The position numbers and the translations under genes are program-made. DNA of 64,000 nucleotides from Microglena sp. YARC (taxonomy: Eukaryota; Chlorophyta; Chlorophyceae; Chlamydomonadales; Chlamydomonadaceae). The DNA lies in NCBI GenBank assembly GCA_022414725.1, contig CM039464.1, positions 24,747,529 to 24,811,528 on the forward strand, in the 5' to 3' direction. Positions 52,809 to 63,592 of the stretch are shown here, in pieces. Under the pieces are notes generated by a model. It saw only the letters and a list, made by a program, of their open reading frames with translations. It searched no databases and was not told the origin of the DNA. Position 1 is the stretch's first letter. The number at the start of each line of letters is the position of its first letter.

Positions 52809-54945
52809 TTTTATTGTGAAAGCAGAGACTGCAGACCCAAACTTTTTACAGGGGGAGAAGATAGCTTATGCGCTGTCAGGCGATAGATAAATAAGATGGC
52901 AGGCAGTACGGTCAGTACTGCATAGCAGTACTCGTGGCCAAAGCTAGTCATTGGCACTGTGCAGCAAGCGGTCCAAGGCCCAGTAGGGGTGCGGACCTGT
53001 GCGCTCTTTGCCACTCTATATATGACGTGTTAGTTGTACTATAACATCCCCCCCAATCCCTGGTAGACAAGAATTCCGGGGATTCACTGAAAAAGGGATC
53101 AGCAGATGGGCAAAAATAAATAGACTATAATTGTAAACAATAGTGGAAACTGTTCTGTTCCTGTCAAGAGATGTATGACCTACGAGACACTTAACGAAAT
53201 CAGGACAGTGGAACCTGGTTCTATAATGTTCATATTCTAGGTGGACTTGAACCATTGGCAAATGTTCAGATAGAGTCAATTCAAAGTGTTTATTTCATGT
53301 AACTAAAGGGAGAGTTCCACATCAGGGATCAAATCATCAGTCCAGGGTGGAAGGCAAATGAGGTCCTTCCAATATCATCCTTAGTTAAAATAGAGACAAG
53401 ATAATTTGGAATTTGCTTTTGATTTGGCTTTAGGGGAAATAAATGAACAGGCCGTAGAGGACAGAAAGAACAATGGTCAATTTAATTGCTGCACTTGTTG
53501 TTGGAGTGCAGGAGGGTAGTGTCCATCATTTCTAATTGATCCTAAACTGAAGAGTTCATCTTAGGAAACTACTAAAGAAGGAGGTACCAAGGGGGCTGTA
53601 CATGTGGCAGTACAGGGGTTTATCAATCCTAAAGAAATATAGTCTTATTCTGAAGATCCAGGTTGTCATAAAGTATGGCCACTAAGTGCCATGGGGATGG
53701 TAGCCATCAGTCTTGTGCTGGGCAGTGATTTTGACTAGGAAGGCATCGAAGCTGGAGGGGTGAGCTGGGAATCTAGGGCAAAACATACAGATCAGGATGT
53801 AGTCCATGGGGCTCCAGGACATGCTGAGGTCATTGACACAGATGATCCGGGATCCAGATTTCTCACAGCTCCTGGGGTCCATGAGCATCTCTGGGTGAAA
53901 GTTGAGGGCTGCATGGTGGGATTCTACCATTGCGGCCTGGAGACGTATGCCCCACTGTAGGGTGATCCTCTTTCCTGGCACCTCTGGGTAGGACTGAACA
54001 AGATGTTGAAGCTTGATGATATGCCTGGTGAGAGGTGCACATACTGTGGAGGCAGGCATTGATCTGCACAGGGTTGTAGACAACAGGTTTTGCAGTGGAA
54101 TGAACAGCGATCTGTTCAACTGCAGGGTAATCGATTCCCCTATTGGGTTCATCATCAGGGGCATCAGGGAGATCAGCATCGGAAATGATGAAGAAACATC
54201 CTTGTGTAGACATGATTGTATATCTTACCATGTCGATGAATTCCAGGAAGCCCGGGCCTCCGCTGTAGGTGTTGGGCTTGAAGGGATTCATAGGAGGTGT
54301 AGATTTGTAGATGGTCTCACGCAGTCTTCGCGACGATTAATAAACCTCCAATAGGTAATCCAATCGCGAGGAGGATGAGGGGTCTTGGTTTGAGTGGCAG
54401 TGGTGGTTTGGAGTGTGGAAGGGGTGAGAGACAGTGAGAGGTTGCTTGAACGGCGAGCAGGGCTCCAGAGCGTAAGCAGCAATTAAAACCAGCGAGGGGC
54501 GCACGCAGCGCAATGCATAGAGTCAGTAACTGAGTGTCACCTTCTGTTATTTGGCAAAAAATTATGTCCGCCCAGTATTCTTACTGGCGGGGTAATTGGT
54601 GCACAGTCTCGTACTTCGGAGATTGTCTGACGCTGATGTTCCTAATGCAACGGCAAGTAGATCAAGGAGCAGGATTATCTTGATACTCCCACTCACGGCA
54701 AGGGATACGATGAACGCAGCGAGTGAAAGCTCCTGGGCGCGACAAAGGAGAACTGGTCCAACTCTGTGGATAGCAGTGGTCAGGTCTTCAGGTAGGCGAA
54801 GATGGCGCGCATAACCTTTTATTGTGATAGCAGAGACTGCAGACTCAAGCTCTTTACAGAGGGAGAAGATAGATAATGTGCCGTCAGGCGATAGATAAAG
54901 AAGATGGCAGGCAGTACAGGCAGTACTTCACAGCAGTACAGCCTT
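52809..54945 (-). mobile_element. Element X: unidentified, with terminal direct repeats
   Basis: About 2.1 kb bounded by direct repeats of about 120-130 bp (52809-52935 and 54818-54945) sharing TTTTATTGTG, GCAGAGACTGCAGAC, GGCGATAGATAA.AAGATGGC and AGCAGTAC. The internal sequence contains minus-strand coding text (53682-54291). This could be a small LTR-type element, or two copies of a repeat flanking other DNA. I find no convincing target duplication. A truncated relative is at 31788-32560. Confidence 0.45.
53682..54291 (-). pseudogene. Element X coding relic, unknown protein
   Basis: Two overlapping minus-strand frames join across a probable shift near 53960-53990. The first starts MNPFKPNTYSGGPGFLEFID (54291), continues with RYTIMSTQGCFFIISDADLP and DYPAVEQIAVHSTAKPVVYN, and includes HSMCTSHQAYHQASTSCSVL. 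The second holds GKRITLQWGIRLQAAMVESH, MLMDPRSCEKSGSRIICVND, SWSPMDYILICMFCPRFP. It looks like genuine protein, perhaps a gag- or capsid-like product, but I recognise no family. The MNPFKP start recurs at 31904. Confidence 0.4.
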
Positions 54946-55660
54946 TTTCCTAAGCACGATTAATCTCATACGCACTGTTATTAATGTTTATTCGCGAAAT
55001 GGTCCATCGTTTTCTCAGGCCTGGGTGATGTTTTGAGCTCGCGGAACTTTGGCCTGGGCATCTTTCATGAACAATTATTAATGTTTCCAGTCGACCCAAA
55101 CGCTGGCTGCAGCATTGTGCAGAACGATTATTAATGTTTGGAATCAGCCATACTGTTGGCTCGGGCATCGCAAATCCCAAATTCCCCATGGGAGCATGCC
55201 TTGGACAGAACATTGGGTGACACGCTGGACAGATTCCAGCCAGCTCATCCTGGGGGAGGGGAAAGTTGAAGCCACGTACGCGTTTGAAATAACCTCGTCA
55301 TAGGGCTTTCTGAAACCTAGAGTTCGCTTGCTGTTACGCCCCAAAGCGCCAAATTCCTGGCTGGGCCAAATTCTGGCTATAAAATCCCTCACTGGGCTAA
55401 ATTCTGTAGCCAAAATGGTTCCCAATGAGACCTCCTGCCACCATTCATCCTGCCATCGTCCTCTCGTCATCTCCTGCTACCAAGATGAGTCCTGCAGGTG
55501 TGCGTCGATGGCTTTTCATTTGCTTTGAGATTCATTCGCCCTACCACTGAGTCGTGATCCCACGAGGTAGGACTGTTGAGATGAATATGCCTGCATCCCT
55601 TTGACTGCCATTTGAATGCACCCCTACCCCCGCGACTCCCGCAAGGCGTGCCGCGGGGGC
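54946..55660. other. Non-coding stretch with repeated ATTATTAATGTTT motif
   Basis: No supported gene. The motif TTATTAATGTTT occurs at 54978, 55074 and 55127. GC-richer sequence follows at 55600-55660. Confidence 0.4.
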
Positions 55661-55667
55661 TTTCCGT

Positions 55668-55870
55668 TTGCTTTCCACCTGCTTCCTTGATTTCCTTGAT
55701 GGCTTTGCTAAGATTGCTCTGACCACGGTCGGAGGTTCTGTGGAGGAGGAGAAAACCTCGTCTGCCATGAATCTCATCAAGGATCTGACGAGGAATCGGC
55801 TGGAGGAGGAGCTCAACGTTGCTGTAGTGTGCGGGCTCTCGACCTGCGCCGCATGTTTCCCTTTTTTTTT
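55668..55870 (+). pseudogene. hAT-like transposase C-terminal remnant
   Basis: A plus-strand open frame includes DFLDGFAKIALTTVGGSVEE, EEKTSSAMNLIKDLTRNRLE and EELNVAVVCGLS. The arrangement 'E-x-x-x-S-A-x-x-x-I-K-x-x-x-R-x-R-L-x-x-x-L-N-x-x' is that of the hAT dimerisation region near the C-terminus of hAT transposases. No catalytic part is visible upstream. The frame ends where the LINE 3' tail begins. The minus strand is also open here (55541-55888), so the assignment is moderate. Confidence 0.4.
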
Positions 55871-55983
55871 AAGGCTAAAAATTGTCATTGAAATTGAAAT
55901 TGAAATTGTTACATCCGTGTAGAACCGTTACTCACAGGACGTGAAGTTAAGGACACCATAGCGTAAGCCGGAGCTAGCTATAG

Positions 55984-58953
55984 TCACCGTAGGGCCATCT
56001 CAGTAAAAAGAATTACCACCGATGCCTGACCGGCAGGCACCGTAGCCACATCATGCCAGTGCAGCTTAATACGGGGGTTTTTCACCCCGGTTGGGAAGCA
56101 CCGACACAATGCAGCTGGCAAGACAAACCTGAGAGGGGGGACGGTCTGTGTGCTAGTCCCCGGGTATCGACCCGGGTGTGCTTCCATAAAACGTCTGCAC
56201 TGTAAAATACTCTGAAAGCTAGTGATGGTGTGGGAGTGGACTGTGTCCGCCAGTTTGAGGGCACATGATCTCTGAAGTCCAAGAGTGGTCATAGAAGTCA
56301 AAAAAGAGGTTGGAATAGTACCAGTTGTTCCAACGGTGATAACTTCATAGTGAACGAGGTATCCAGCCGATCTAAGGCCATTTACTAATTCAACATGCTG
56401 GGCGTGTTTAGTGATAAACTTAGTAGCATGGTTGGTATCAGAGCAGTATCCAAGCTCAAGAACCCAGAGTTCTTTATCAGACATACAGGTAGGAGAGTCT
56501 ATGTCAGGTAGGACGGCAAGATCTGGTCTCCTTCTCTTCCAGTCCGCTACAGTAATAGTGGAGGGGCGTAACCAGTCAGGGAGACGTTTGCCCAGGACCC
56601 CCCTGGGGAGGTCCTCTTCCTTGCCAGCGTCCATGATCATTCTGCGGGATCCCAGGGCTCCGGTGCAAATGGCCTTGTGGATGAGTCGCACTGCGGCGTC
56701 ATGTCTCTTGATATAGAGCCCCTTGAAAGTCCGGTGTGTGCAGCCCGCCAGGATGTGGCCCGCTCCGTCCTCACAGATGTGGCAAATGGGGCATAGGGAG
56801 TTCGTGGGTGGGTGAGTGCTTGTAATATAAGGGAGTTTCCAGCGGAATGCAAGTTTACGGTTCCACAGTCTACCCCAGCGGGCTTTAAGGATGTGGAATT
56901 TAGTTTTATGTTGGATAAGGGTTGAGGTCCAAAATTTGTTACTTGCATGAGGAAGTTGGTGGGGAGTGTTATCAGCCCAGGTAGTTGCATAAATCCCTTT
57001 AAGAGGGTGTTGGCCAAGGTGGCAGCTAGTGGGCAGGTTAGAGGTGATACCTTGTGTAAGGTTAGGTGCTAGGATGCGTGGGGGAATATCTCCCATGGGT
57101 GTGCGAGGAGGTTGAACTGTGGGCCAGTAGACATTGTGGCGGGGGATTTCCCCAGTGTTGTCAGTAAAATTGGTGGAGGCAGGGTGCTCAGCTGCCTTGC
57201 GTGCCAGAATGTCTGCCCTGTCATTTCCAAGGATACCTGTGTGGGAACGGACTTTACAAAGAGTGGTGTGTGAGCCATGCAGGATGCGTTGAATGAGGTG
57301 TTTTTGAATTGATTGCAGAAGTTCAGTATGAATGGAACGGGTTGTTGTGGTAGGGTCATGAATCATTTTTTTAATAAGTTGAAGAGAGCAGAGGCTGTCT
57401 GTATGGAGTGTAAGGGATTTGTCGTCAATGTTGAGAAGGGCTTGGTGGATGGCTACCAGTTCTGCCCTGTTGTTAGTTTTGGTGGCCCCTATTCCCCCAG
57501 GGTTGATGGTGTAGCTTTGTCCTGCAGCCGGGACATATACTGCAGCACCTATTTTACTAGGGTGCCCTGGTTTACCTTTTATTAGGCTACCATCTGTGTA
57601 GACCTGGAGGCCTGAGGAGGGGGTAGCTAGGTGAAGACAAGGGTGAGTAGTGGTAAGAAAGAGAGGGAGGAGGGTGTTGGTGGAGTGGAGTTTGCCAAGG
57701 ATTTTTGGCAAGAGATTTGAGTTTCGGGGGTAAGTAATGACAATGTCAGAGAAGGTAAGAGTGGGAGGTGGAGTGATAGTAGAGGGCTCCCAGGATGAGG
57801 AGAGGCTTTGCATGTAGTATGTCCATTGGTCAATAAAATCTGGGAGTTTAGGAAAATAGGTATCTTGGCTGTGGGGGTTGCATATAAGGATGAGGTGTAG
57901 TTTGTGGGTGGAGGGTGGAGTGTGAGATTTGCTGCCAAGCCAAATTTCAGAGGTAGTATAAAATTCAGACTGCGGTCTGGAGTCAATATAGTGAATCCAG
58001 GAGTGGTGTAGGAGGGTTTTGTAAGGGGCAGCAAGGTCGTCAGGGAGGAGCATCAGGGTGCAGGTAGGGCTGAGAGTATTTTCAGCATGGTCAGCACTGG
58101 CTAGGGCCCACCTTAGAGCTTGGTGTGCTTGTGTCGTGGAGTTAGGAATGTCCACCAGTGAGCCCCCAGTCCAGATGGTAAGAAAGGGGTCTTGGTTGGA
58201 GCCAAAGAGCTGATCAGCAGGGCTGGTAGAAGAGAAGCTGGTGAGGCTTTGGTCGTAGCTAAGGGGGTTAGAAGTACGATGGTGAGTAATGCCCAGAGCA
58301 GCTGCTCCTTGGTAGAGAAAAGGAGAAAGAGTGTTGGTAGCAGCAGGAGCAGCTCTGTATCTGGTGAAGAGGGCAGCTAAGTCAGTGTGGTAAGTTCCTC
58401 CTTGGGTCAGTTTGTTCCATTTGGTAGGGTGGTGATTTTTGAAGTGGTCATAGTTTTGTTTGAGAGAGGTTAGTCTGTCGTTGGGAATGTGCCCAAGACA
58501 GTGACCAGTGGGGTTATAAAGATATGAAACGTTGGTGTGTGTGTGTGTGAATTGGTCATCCAGAGTGGTGAGGATGCCTGTTTGTATAATGTAGGCTGAG
58601 GATGGTTGAATGTCCCAGTCTGGGTGCCTGTCGTGTGTGTCAATTTTCAGAAGTTTGTGAACAAGGTTGTGGTTGTCAGCATTAAATCCTGGGGAGGTGG
58701 CCCATTGGCCTTGTTGTTGAAGGTTAGTAAGGTGGGTGTCCTTCCTAGGGTTGAGGTGTGTGGTTAATGGGGGAGTAGTTTTAAAAGTGTGGGTTAATTG
58801 GTCGTATGCTGGTTGTCCCAAAAGTTCAACAAGGTGAGACGCATTGTGAGATTGGGGTTTCCAATGTATGGTGGAGGTAGTGGAGGTAAGAGATGTGCTT
58901 TGGTGGATGCTGTATCCCATGTGTGTGTAGGAGTTGATATGTTCGTTGTACAT
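55984..58953 (-). CDS. LINE ORF: unknown region, RNase H, zinc finger, RLE-like nuclease
   Basis: 989 codons without a stop. Residues 1-445 match nothing I know; a central part reads QALRWALASADHAENTLSP, TLMLLPDDLAAPYKTLLHHS. RNase H at about 448-585: VYTDGSLIKG (Asp454), NNRAELVAIHQAL (Glu498), LHTDSLCSLQ (Asp519), SHTGILGNDRADILA. Zinc finger CPICHICEDGAGHILAGC (CX2CX8HX4C) at about 720-740. Then a PD-(D/E)XK-type pattern: RRRPDLAVLPD near 805, ELWVLELGY near 830, KFITKHAQH after it, and GTTGTIPTS, as in LINEs with a restriction-like endonuclease (the Dualen/RandI group carries RNase H plus this nuclease). The upstream frame is open to about 59120 without a Met, so this is the C-terminal part of a longer protein. 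Confidence 0.82.
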   Translation of the reverse strand: MYNEHINSYTHMGYSIHQSTSLTSTTSTIHWKPQSHNASHLVELLGQPAYDQLTHTFKTTPPLTTHLNPRKDTHLTNLQQQGQWATSPGFNADNHNLVHKLLKIDTHDRHPDWDIQPSSAYIIQTGILTTLDDQFTHTHTNVSYLYNPTGHCLGHIPNDRLTSLKQNYDHFKNHHPTKWNKLTQGGTYHTDLAALFTRYRAAPAATNTLSPFLYQGAAALGITHHRTSNPLSYDQSLTSFSSTSPADQLFGSNQDPFLTIWTGGSLVDIPNSTTQAHQALRWALASADHAENTLSPTCTLMLLPDDLAAPYKTLLHHSWIHYIDSRPQSEFYTTSEIWLGSKSHTPPSTHKLHLILICNPHSQDTYFPKLPDFIDQWTYYMQSLSSSWEPSTITPPPTLTFSDIVITYPRNSNLLPKILGKLHSTNTLLPLFLTTTHPCLHLATPSSGLQVYTDGSLIKGKPGHPSKIGAAVYVPAAGQSYTINPGGIGATKTNNRAELVAIHQALLNIDDKSLTLHTDSLCSLQLIKKMIHDPTTTTRSIHTELLQSIQKHLIQRILHGSHTTLCKVRSHTGILGNDRADILARKAAEHPASTNFTDNTGEIPRHNVYWPTVQPPRTPMGDIPPRILAPNLTQGITSNLPTSCHLGQHPLKGIYATTWADNTPHQLPHASNKFWTSTLIQHKTKFHILKARWGRLWNRKLAFRWKLPYITSTHPPTNSLCPICHICEDGAGHILAGCTHRTFKGLYIKRHDAAVRLIHKAICTGALGSRRMIMDAGKEEDLPRGVLGKRLPDWLRPSTITVADWKRRRPDLAVLPDIDSPTCMSDKELWVLELGYCSDTNHATKFITKHAQHVELVNGLRSAGYLVHYEVITVGTTGTIPTSFLTSMTTLGLQRSCALKLADTVHSHTITSFQSILQCRRFMEAHPGRYPGTSTQTVPPLRFVLPAALCRCFPTGVKNPRIKLHWHDVATVPAGQASVVILFTEMALR

Positions 58954-58989
58954 GATGGTTGGGGCCCATTGAACGTGGACAACAGTGGA

Positions 58990-59355
58990 AGTGACTAGTT
59001 TGTCGTCGTTGTAGGAGCGCTTGCCCCGCCAGCTCGTGATGTGCAGGGCTTTGTATTGGGATCCGTAAGGTAAGGTGGAGCAGGCGCGCCGGTGGTGCAG
59101 GTGCGCTGCTGTCGGGGGATGTCATGGCCTCGCGGATCCTGTCAGGGTGTGAGGTGGGAGTTATTCTATATGCACGGTAAAATTTAGAGGTGGAGGAGTG
59201 ACGGATCCAGGATTTGCACAAGTAGTGGCGTGCTGCCCAGGTGGCATCACTGCTGGGGCAGCCCCATGCTTGGTGCGCGTGACTGCCTTCGGTCTGCGTG
59301 GGCCACGCCCACCATTGGTTTCCTTCCAGGTCCCCAATGGAATCCGCCTCGTAGT
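58990..59355 (-). pseudogene. LINE coding sequence upstream of the long ORF
   Basis: Before the frame change, the minus strand reads YEADSIGDLEGNQWWAWPTQ, HQAWGCPSSDATWAARHYLC, KSWIRHSSTSKFYRAYRITP, then PDRIREAMTSP. The text continues in the same frame across the copia insertion to 63974-64000 (HATVTDADY). The reported frame start within the copia LTR is an artefact of the insertion. Confidence 0.6.
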
Positions 59356-59736
59356 TATTAGCTTTGATAACACTCCGGATGAGTGGACTTTGTGTGTGCA
59401 GCACGCCAATCTATATATGCAGAGACGAGAGTAAGTTACAAGCACAGGAGACCCATTAAGGGGCACCAGTGGAGGAAGAAAGAAAGGTAGGCTATACCCT
59501 GATAAGGGTTAGACACTATACAGTCAATGTCAGAGGAAACCGGGCAGCCGGGAAACTATCAGGGTAAAGGCAAGACCGGTGAAGTAGCTGACAGGAACCT
59601 GTCACTGAGTCACTCAATGACTCAGGCTAAGGGAAACTGTCACTACGGGAAGCTGTCAGGGCCGATAGTTCTAAGGGAGTACAGAAGTAGTCACCAAGTC
59701 ATAAAACGCGTGAGAGCAACGCAATTCATGCTGACA
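59356..59736 (-). repeat. Copia-A (right element) 3' LTR
   Basis: 381-bp LTR, the 3' LTR in element orientation. Includes a palindrome CTGAGTCA-CTCAA-TGACTCAG at 59605-59625. Confidence 0.95.
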
Positions 59737-61140
59737 CTCCACCTATGACACAGGTGACATACAATACTACTACTCCACCTATGGCACTGGTGACATAGAA
59801 CTATAAACTGGTAGCAAACAAAAGTTATGAAGGAACGGCGGAAAAATCAGGAAACCAGAAGAAAGCCTTGTCTAAAATAAAAGGATGAGAAAGGATGAAC
59901 CAAAAACCACTGTAGTACTCCGAAAATGTAGCAGCAAAAAAAACTTGGGTCATACCGAGCAGAGCTGAGACCAAAACGGAAATGTAACCATCCATGGTAA
60001 GCGCAAAAATACTATTCATCCAGAATAGGAGGCACCAAACCAGAAATCACAGGGAGGCCAAAACAGAAATCAATCCCAAATACCAAAGGAAGGGGAACAA
60101 CGGTGACTAAAAGAACCGAGAACGTAACCTAAAGAGAAGACTGAAAAAACGTATATCAAAGTTGGGGAACAACGGTATAGAAAACCCGATCCGGGTATAG
60201 GAACCTAACGCCAATCAATGATAACCAAAGAGACGGATTGAAATATCGTGTGAGAGCAGCACACGAGAGAATCAAAACCTAAAGGACGCAGACAAGAGGA
60301 CACTAAAGACTACGATGGAAAAAAAAAGTCGATGGAAAAATCCACTACCTTAAAAAACTATTCTTAGCATAGAATTCATGACTAGGTTGGGATGAAAAAA
60401 CCATGATGAACTGGTTTCTTACTCAAAGATGGAAGTAAGAAGATTTATGAAAGTTAATTATCATAAATCCCCAGTTACGGCACTAACTAAAACATTCTAG
60501 GAGGTGGGTATCGCACCGCAAAGAACTCATGCACTCAAGACAAACCAAGCACCTAACCACAAGCAAACTAAACCTGCAGCAACTGAAAATCCAAAGGATG
60601 CGGAGATAAATCTCAAGAAACTTGTAACCAACAAAGGAAACACAGTTCAATGAACAACAGGAGTTTAGACGTACAAACACAGTACAGAAAACTTAATGTC
60701 CACTTGAAAAAATAGTAAACGCAGAAAAAAGGACGTCAAAGAATTGACTGCAAAGGATGGACTGAAAGGGCGCTTGAAATACACTCGGAAAACAAGAAAG
60801 AGGTGAGCGGCGGTACATCTGCAAGTACAACTGCAAGATTACCCAGCCCACCAATTCACAGTAAAATCCGAAGGGAAACAACTACTACACTCCACAAAAA
60901 GTTCCAATCACATGAGGGGCTGGTGATCTAAAAACAGTTTGGAGTAAAAAGAAATAGCTAATCTATGATGAGCTCCACCGAACGAACCATCTGCCTATGG
61001 AACTAAGAGTCAGAAACCATCAAGACGCTATATAACGGTGGTCTGAATTAATTACCACCTTCCACCAAAACCAAGAAAGACAGCTGAAAGGAAGCTGCCT
61101 AAACAAAGCGTCGTAACGCTCCACCAATCTAGACTACCCT
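59737..61140 (-). other. Copia-A (right element) 3' noncoding region
   Basis: About 1.4 kb, A-rich on the plus strand (T-rich in element sense), without a supported frame. It starts at the LTR with the double GTG.CATAGGTGGAGTA repeat seen in the other family-A copy, and shares the ATTGATTGGCGTTAGGTTCC segment with it. RT and RNase H, expected between this and the linker, are absent. Confidence 0.75.
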
Positions 61141-61500
61141 ATAAGTCAGTCTAGGCGGTGCTGAGGAATAGGCACCCACACATAGGGCCATGTTAACCTA
61201 CGTATGAGAACCATCAGCACCTAAAACAATGAATCCTGGGTTGACTGTAACACCCCAGCCATACGCAGTATCAAGCTAGTAACCGGTAGTATAGCCCCCA
61301 GCGCAGAACTGCTGCCTGGTTGAACAGGGCCGGCCTTATTTGCCTCTATATCAACGAAGCCTGAGTCGACTGTAACACCCCAGCCGTACGCAGTATCGGA
61401 ACCCGACCAGTGTTCTAAATCATCACTTGCCCAGTCAGCAACGGCTACATCATCCCCAGGCCGGGACCCGAGTGTTCCACCAGGGACAACGGGAGGCGTC
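61141..61500 (-). pseudogene. Copia-A integrase-RT linker with internal duplication
   Basis: Minus-strand text with SDDLEHWSGSDTAYGWGVTV and VQPGSSSALGAILPVT, matching 1060-1240. A segment containing GACTGTAACACCCCAGCC.TACGCAGTATC occurs at 61247 and again at about 61370, a local tandem duplication. The frame is broken before RT would start. Confidence 0.65.
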
Positions 61501-62420
61501 TAAATGAACGACACCTGCGAGTCATTCAAGGTGGTCGGAGGGTGGGGACTATTAGGCAATGGACCTGATCCAGATACCACTATGATTGAAGGCTGTCGTA
61601 CACCTAAAGCTTCACCGACGAGCGACGTATTGGAGATCCCAGCGACCCCCTGAGATTCGGCTAAGATTTTATCTGAAAGGACCGCAGAATCTCGCTGACC
61701 CAATGCCTTCACACGCAATACAGCACCATCAGCCCCTGACCTGGGGCGCAAGGTCATCCCATGGAAGGGCATCCCATGATCAGGGCAGCGGTCGACAATT
61801 GGGGTTAGCAAAGGGTCAAGGGAATGAACCGCAGGCACATGCATATGTCCGTTGATTGCGGCAGGGATGCAAGTGTAATACGGAGACCCGTCATAGGGAG
61901 ATAACCCAGGTATACAGTTATGCTCAAACTGCTCATAGAAGAGTATATCACGACTCTCTACTACCTCGCGCAACTTTGGAACCCAAACAAAATAACCCTT
62001 ACTCACCAGGGAATACCCAACCAGTCTTCCACATAGCGCCCGCTCGTCCAGCTTGTTGCGCTTCTTCCCATTTACTAGCGTAACGTAGCAAGGGCAACCG
62101 AACACACGCAACATCGACACATCAGGCTGAACCCCAAAGAAAAGCTCGTAAGGAGTCTTCTCTCCCTGATTGGGCAAGCGATTAACTAGGTAACAAGCAG
62201 CGAGGAAGGCATAGGGCCAGAAAGACTTAGCAAGTTTGGACTCCAAGTGGATGCTCCTAGCTATAGACTGTAAGACCCCATTGTACCTTTCCACAGTTGC
62301 ATTCTGCTGTGCAGTGTATGTCAAAGATAACTCATGCTTCTCCCCAACCGATATCAGCCAATCCTCAAACCACTTTACTATAAAACCCCTTAGCCCTATC
62401 AGAACTCAAACACTCGAACC
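61500..62420 (-). pseudogene. Copia-A (right element) integrase C-terminal half
   Basis: An open frame of 274 codons (62324-61500) begins at TYTAQQNATVERYNGVLQS (the catalytic Glu region) and continues with SFWPYAFLAACYLVNRLPNQ, VFGCPCYVTLVNGKKRNKLD and the SRDILFYEQF segment, then a Pro/Ser-rich linker. Just upstream (62324-62420) the GFIVKWFEDWL segment is present in broken frames. The first catalytic Asp and HHCC module are gone, so no active integrase is made. Confidence 0.87.
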
Positions 62421-62539
62421 CAAACGCACGTTGCTAAGGCATACACCTAAGGGGGAACCAGGGGCACGGGAAGACAAAGAAGTAACCTCTGTCGAACCAC
62501 AGAACGCACCCAGGGGTCACAAGGAGCCTAAGAGAGAAA

Positions 62540-63590
62540 AATATCCAAAGATATCATGCCAAAGATCCTCCACGGCCGCTGGACTAGGGCCAGGACGGCG
62601 TCCACTTCGGCCACCACTTCGGCCTGTAGCATGGGCGAAGTCCGGCGCTGCGAGACCTGGGATCACAGAAGGTGGGGAAGCGTTAGGCGAAGTCGAGATT
62701 AGAGGTAAGGGGAAAAAAAAAAAAAAAAGGAGACGAGAATGACAGTGCAGCAAGTCGCACCTGGTGCAGAAAATCGCACCAATGGCAGAAAATCGCAAAA
62801 TCGCAAGGGCAGAATTCGAAAATTTATCGCTAGGATGCGAAGAGCAGAGCCGAGGCATGCAAAGGTCCTAATATTCCGCCGTCGATGAGCAGTCAATCCC
62901 AAGTCCCCCCCTCTATCGCTCGACTCACCCGGATGGGGGGTAGAGGGAGCAGCACCCGAGTGGTGCTGACCATACCCCCCTGCTTCCTACCACCTCCAGA
63001 ATCTCCAGGTCCAGACGCGTCGTCCTCTTGTGGCGAACCCTACGGCAGTGCCGGCGATCCGCCAGCTTGATCGAAAAAATTCTCCAGAAGGTAGCACATA
63101 GCCACTAGAGGGGGGGCAAAGACGACGTAGACATCAGCAGGGAGCTTGGTCGGCTTGGCAACCTCCGGTATGCAGGCAGAGCCTCAAACACCGGAGTTAG
63201 CGACATCAAGGACGCGAGCAGACGAAGACGGGTATCTCCACCGATGTCCAGGCTAGTCGCCGACTTGAGTCTGCACGTCAAAGTCGTCTACGACAGACGG
63301 TAGCTGAAGGAGCGCAAAGGTAGAGGTATGATTGGGGGGTTACTTCCATGATGGCGGAAGGACTCTCATAACCGCCAGCAGAGGTCGCTGGTGCACAGAC
63401 GTCTAGCCAATCGTCTTGAGAAACCGCGTCCTCCTTGGGAAGGACACGGTCGCAGCCATTACTTATAATAACGCTGCGCATCCCGCGCGACCAGGATTCT
63501 CCATTCTTGTCATGGAGTTTCTCAAATGTCGCCGGGGGTCCTCGCGGAAGTTGCATTTCAAAGCAGTGGTAGAAATGAGGGGCCGGATAA
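62540..63590 (-). pseudogene. Copia-A (right element) gag, decayed
   Basis: From the 5' LTR inward the minus strand reads RGPPATFEKLHDKNGESWSR, then GMRSVIISNGCDRVL (63590-63430), which fits the conserved 'L-x-x-x-N-x-x-x-W-x-x-x-M-R' start of copia gag. Further down, PEVAKPTKLPADVYVVFAPP and LVAMCYLLENFFDQAG (63080-63180) are readable. Near 62740 a Cys/His cluster CTRCDLLHCH may be the zinc knuckle. Stops and a 16-base A run (62708-62726) break it up. Confidence 0.6.
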
Positions 63591-63592
63591 CC

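Larger units (their letters stand above)
55886..59355 (-). mobile_element. LINE 3' portion, interrupted by copia-A
   Basis: Minus-strand non-LTR retrotransposon. The 3' end is an ATTTCA repeat (55887-55911); the 3' UTR (55912-55983) matches the short insertions at 23084 and 33283. The coding region runs from 55984 to the copia insertion at 59356 and resumes at 63974-64000 at the window edge. The part upstream, presumably with RT, lies right of the window. A frame change near 59060-59110 separates the outer coding stretch from the 989-codon ORF. Confidence 0.85.

Noticed and set aside
56411..56716. Plus-strand frame opposite the LINE ORF
   Set aside because: Shadow of the minus-strand nuclease and zinc-finger coding sequence.
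61586..62742. Plus-strand frames of 75-168 codons
   Set aside because: They lie over the minus-strand copia-A integrase and gag and have no domain content.
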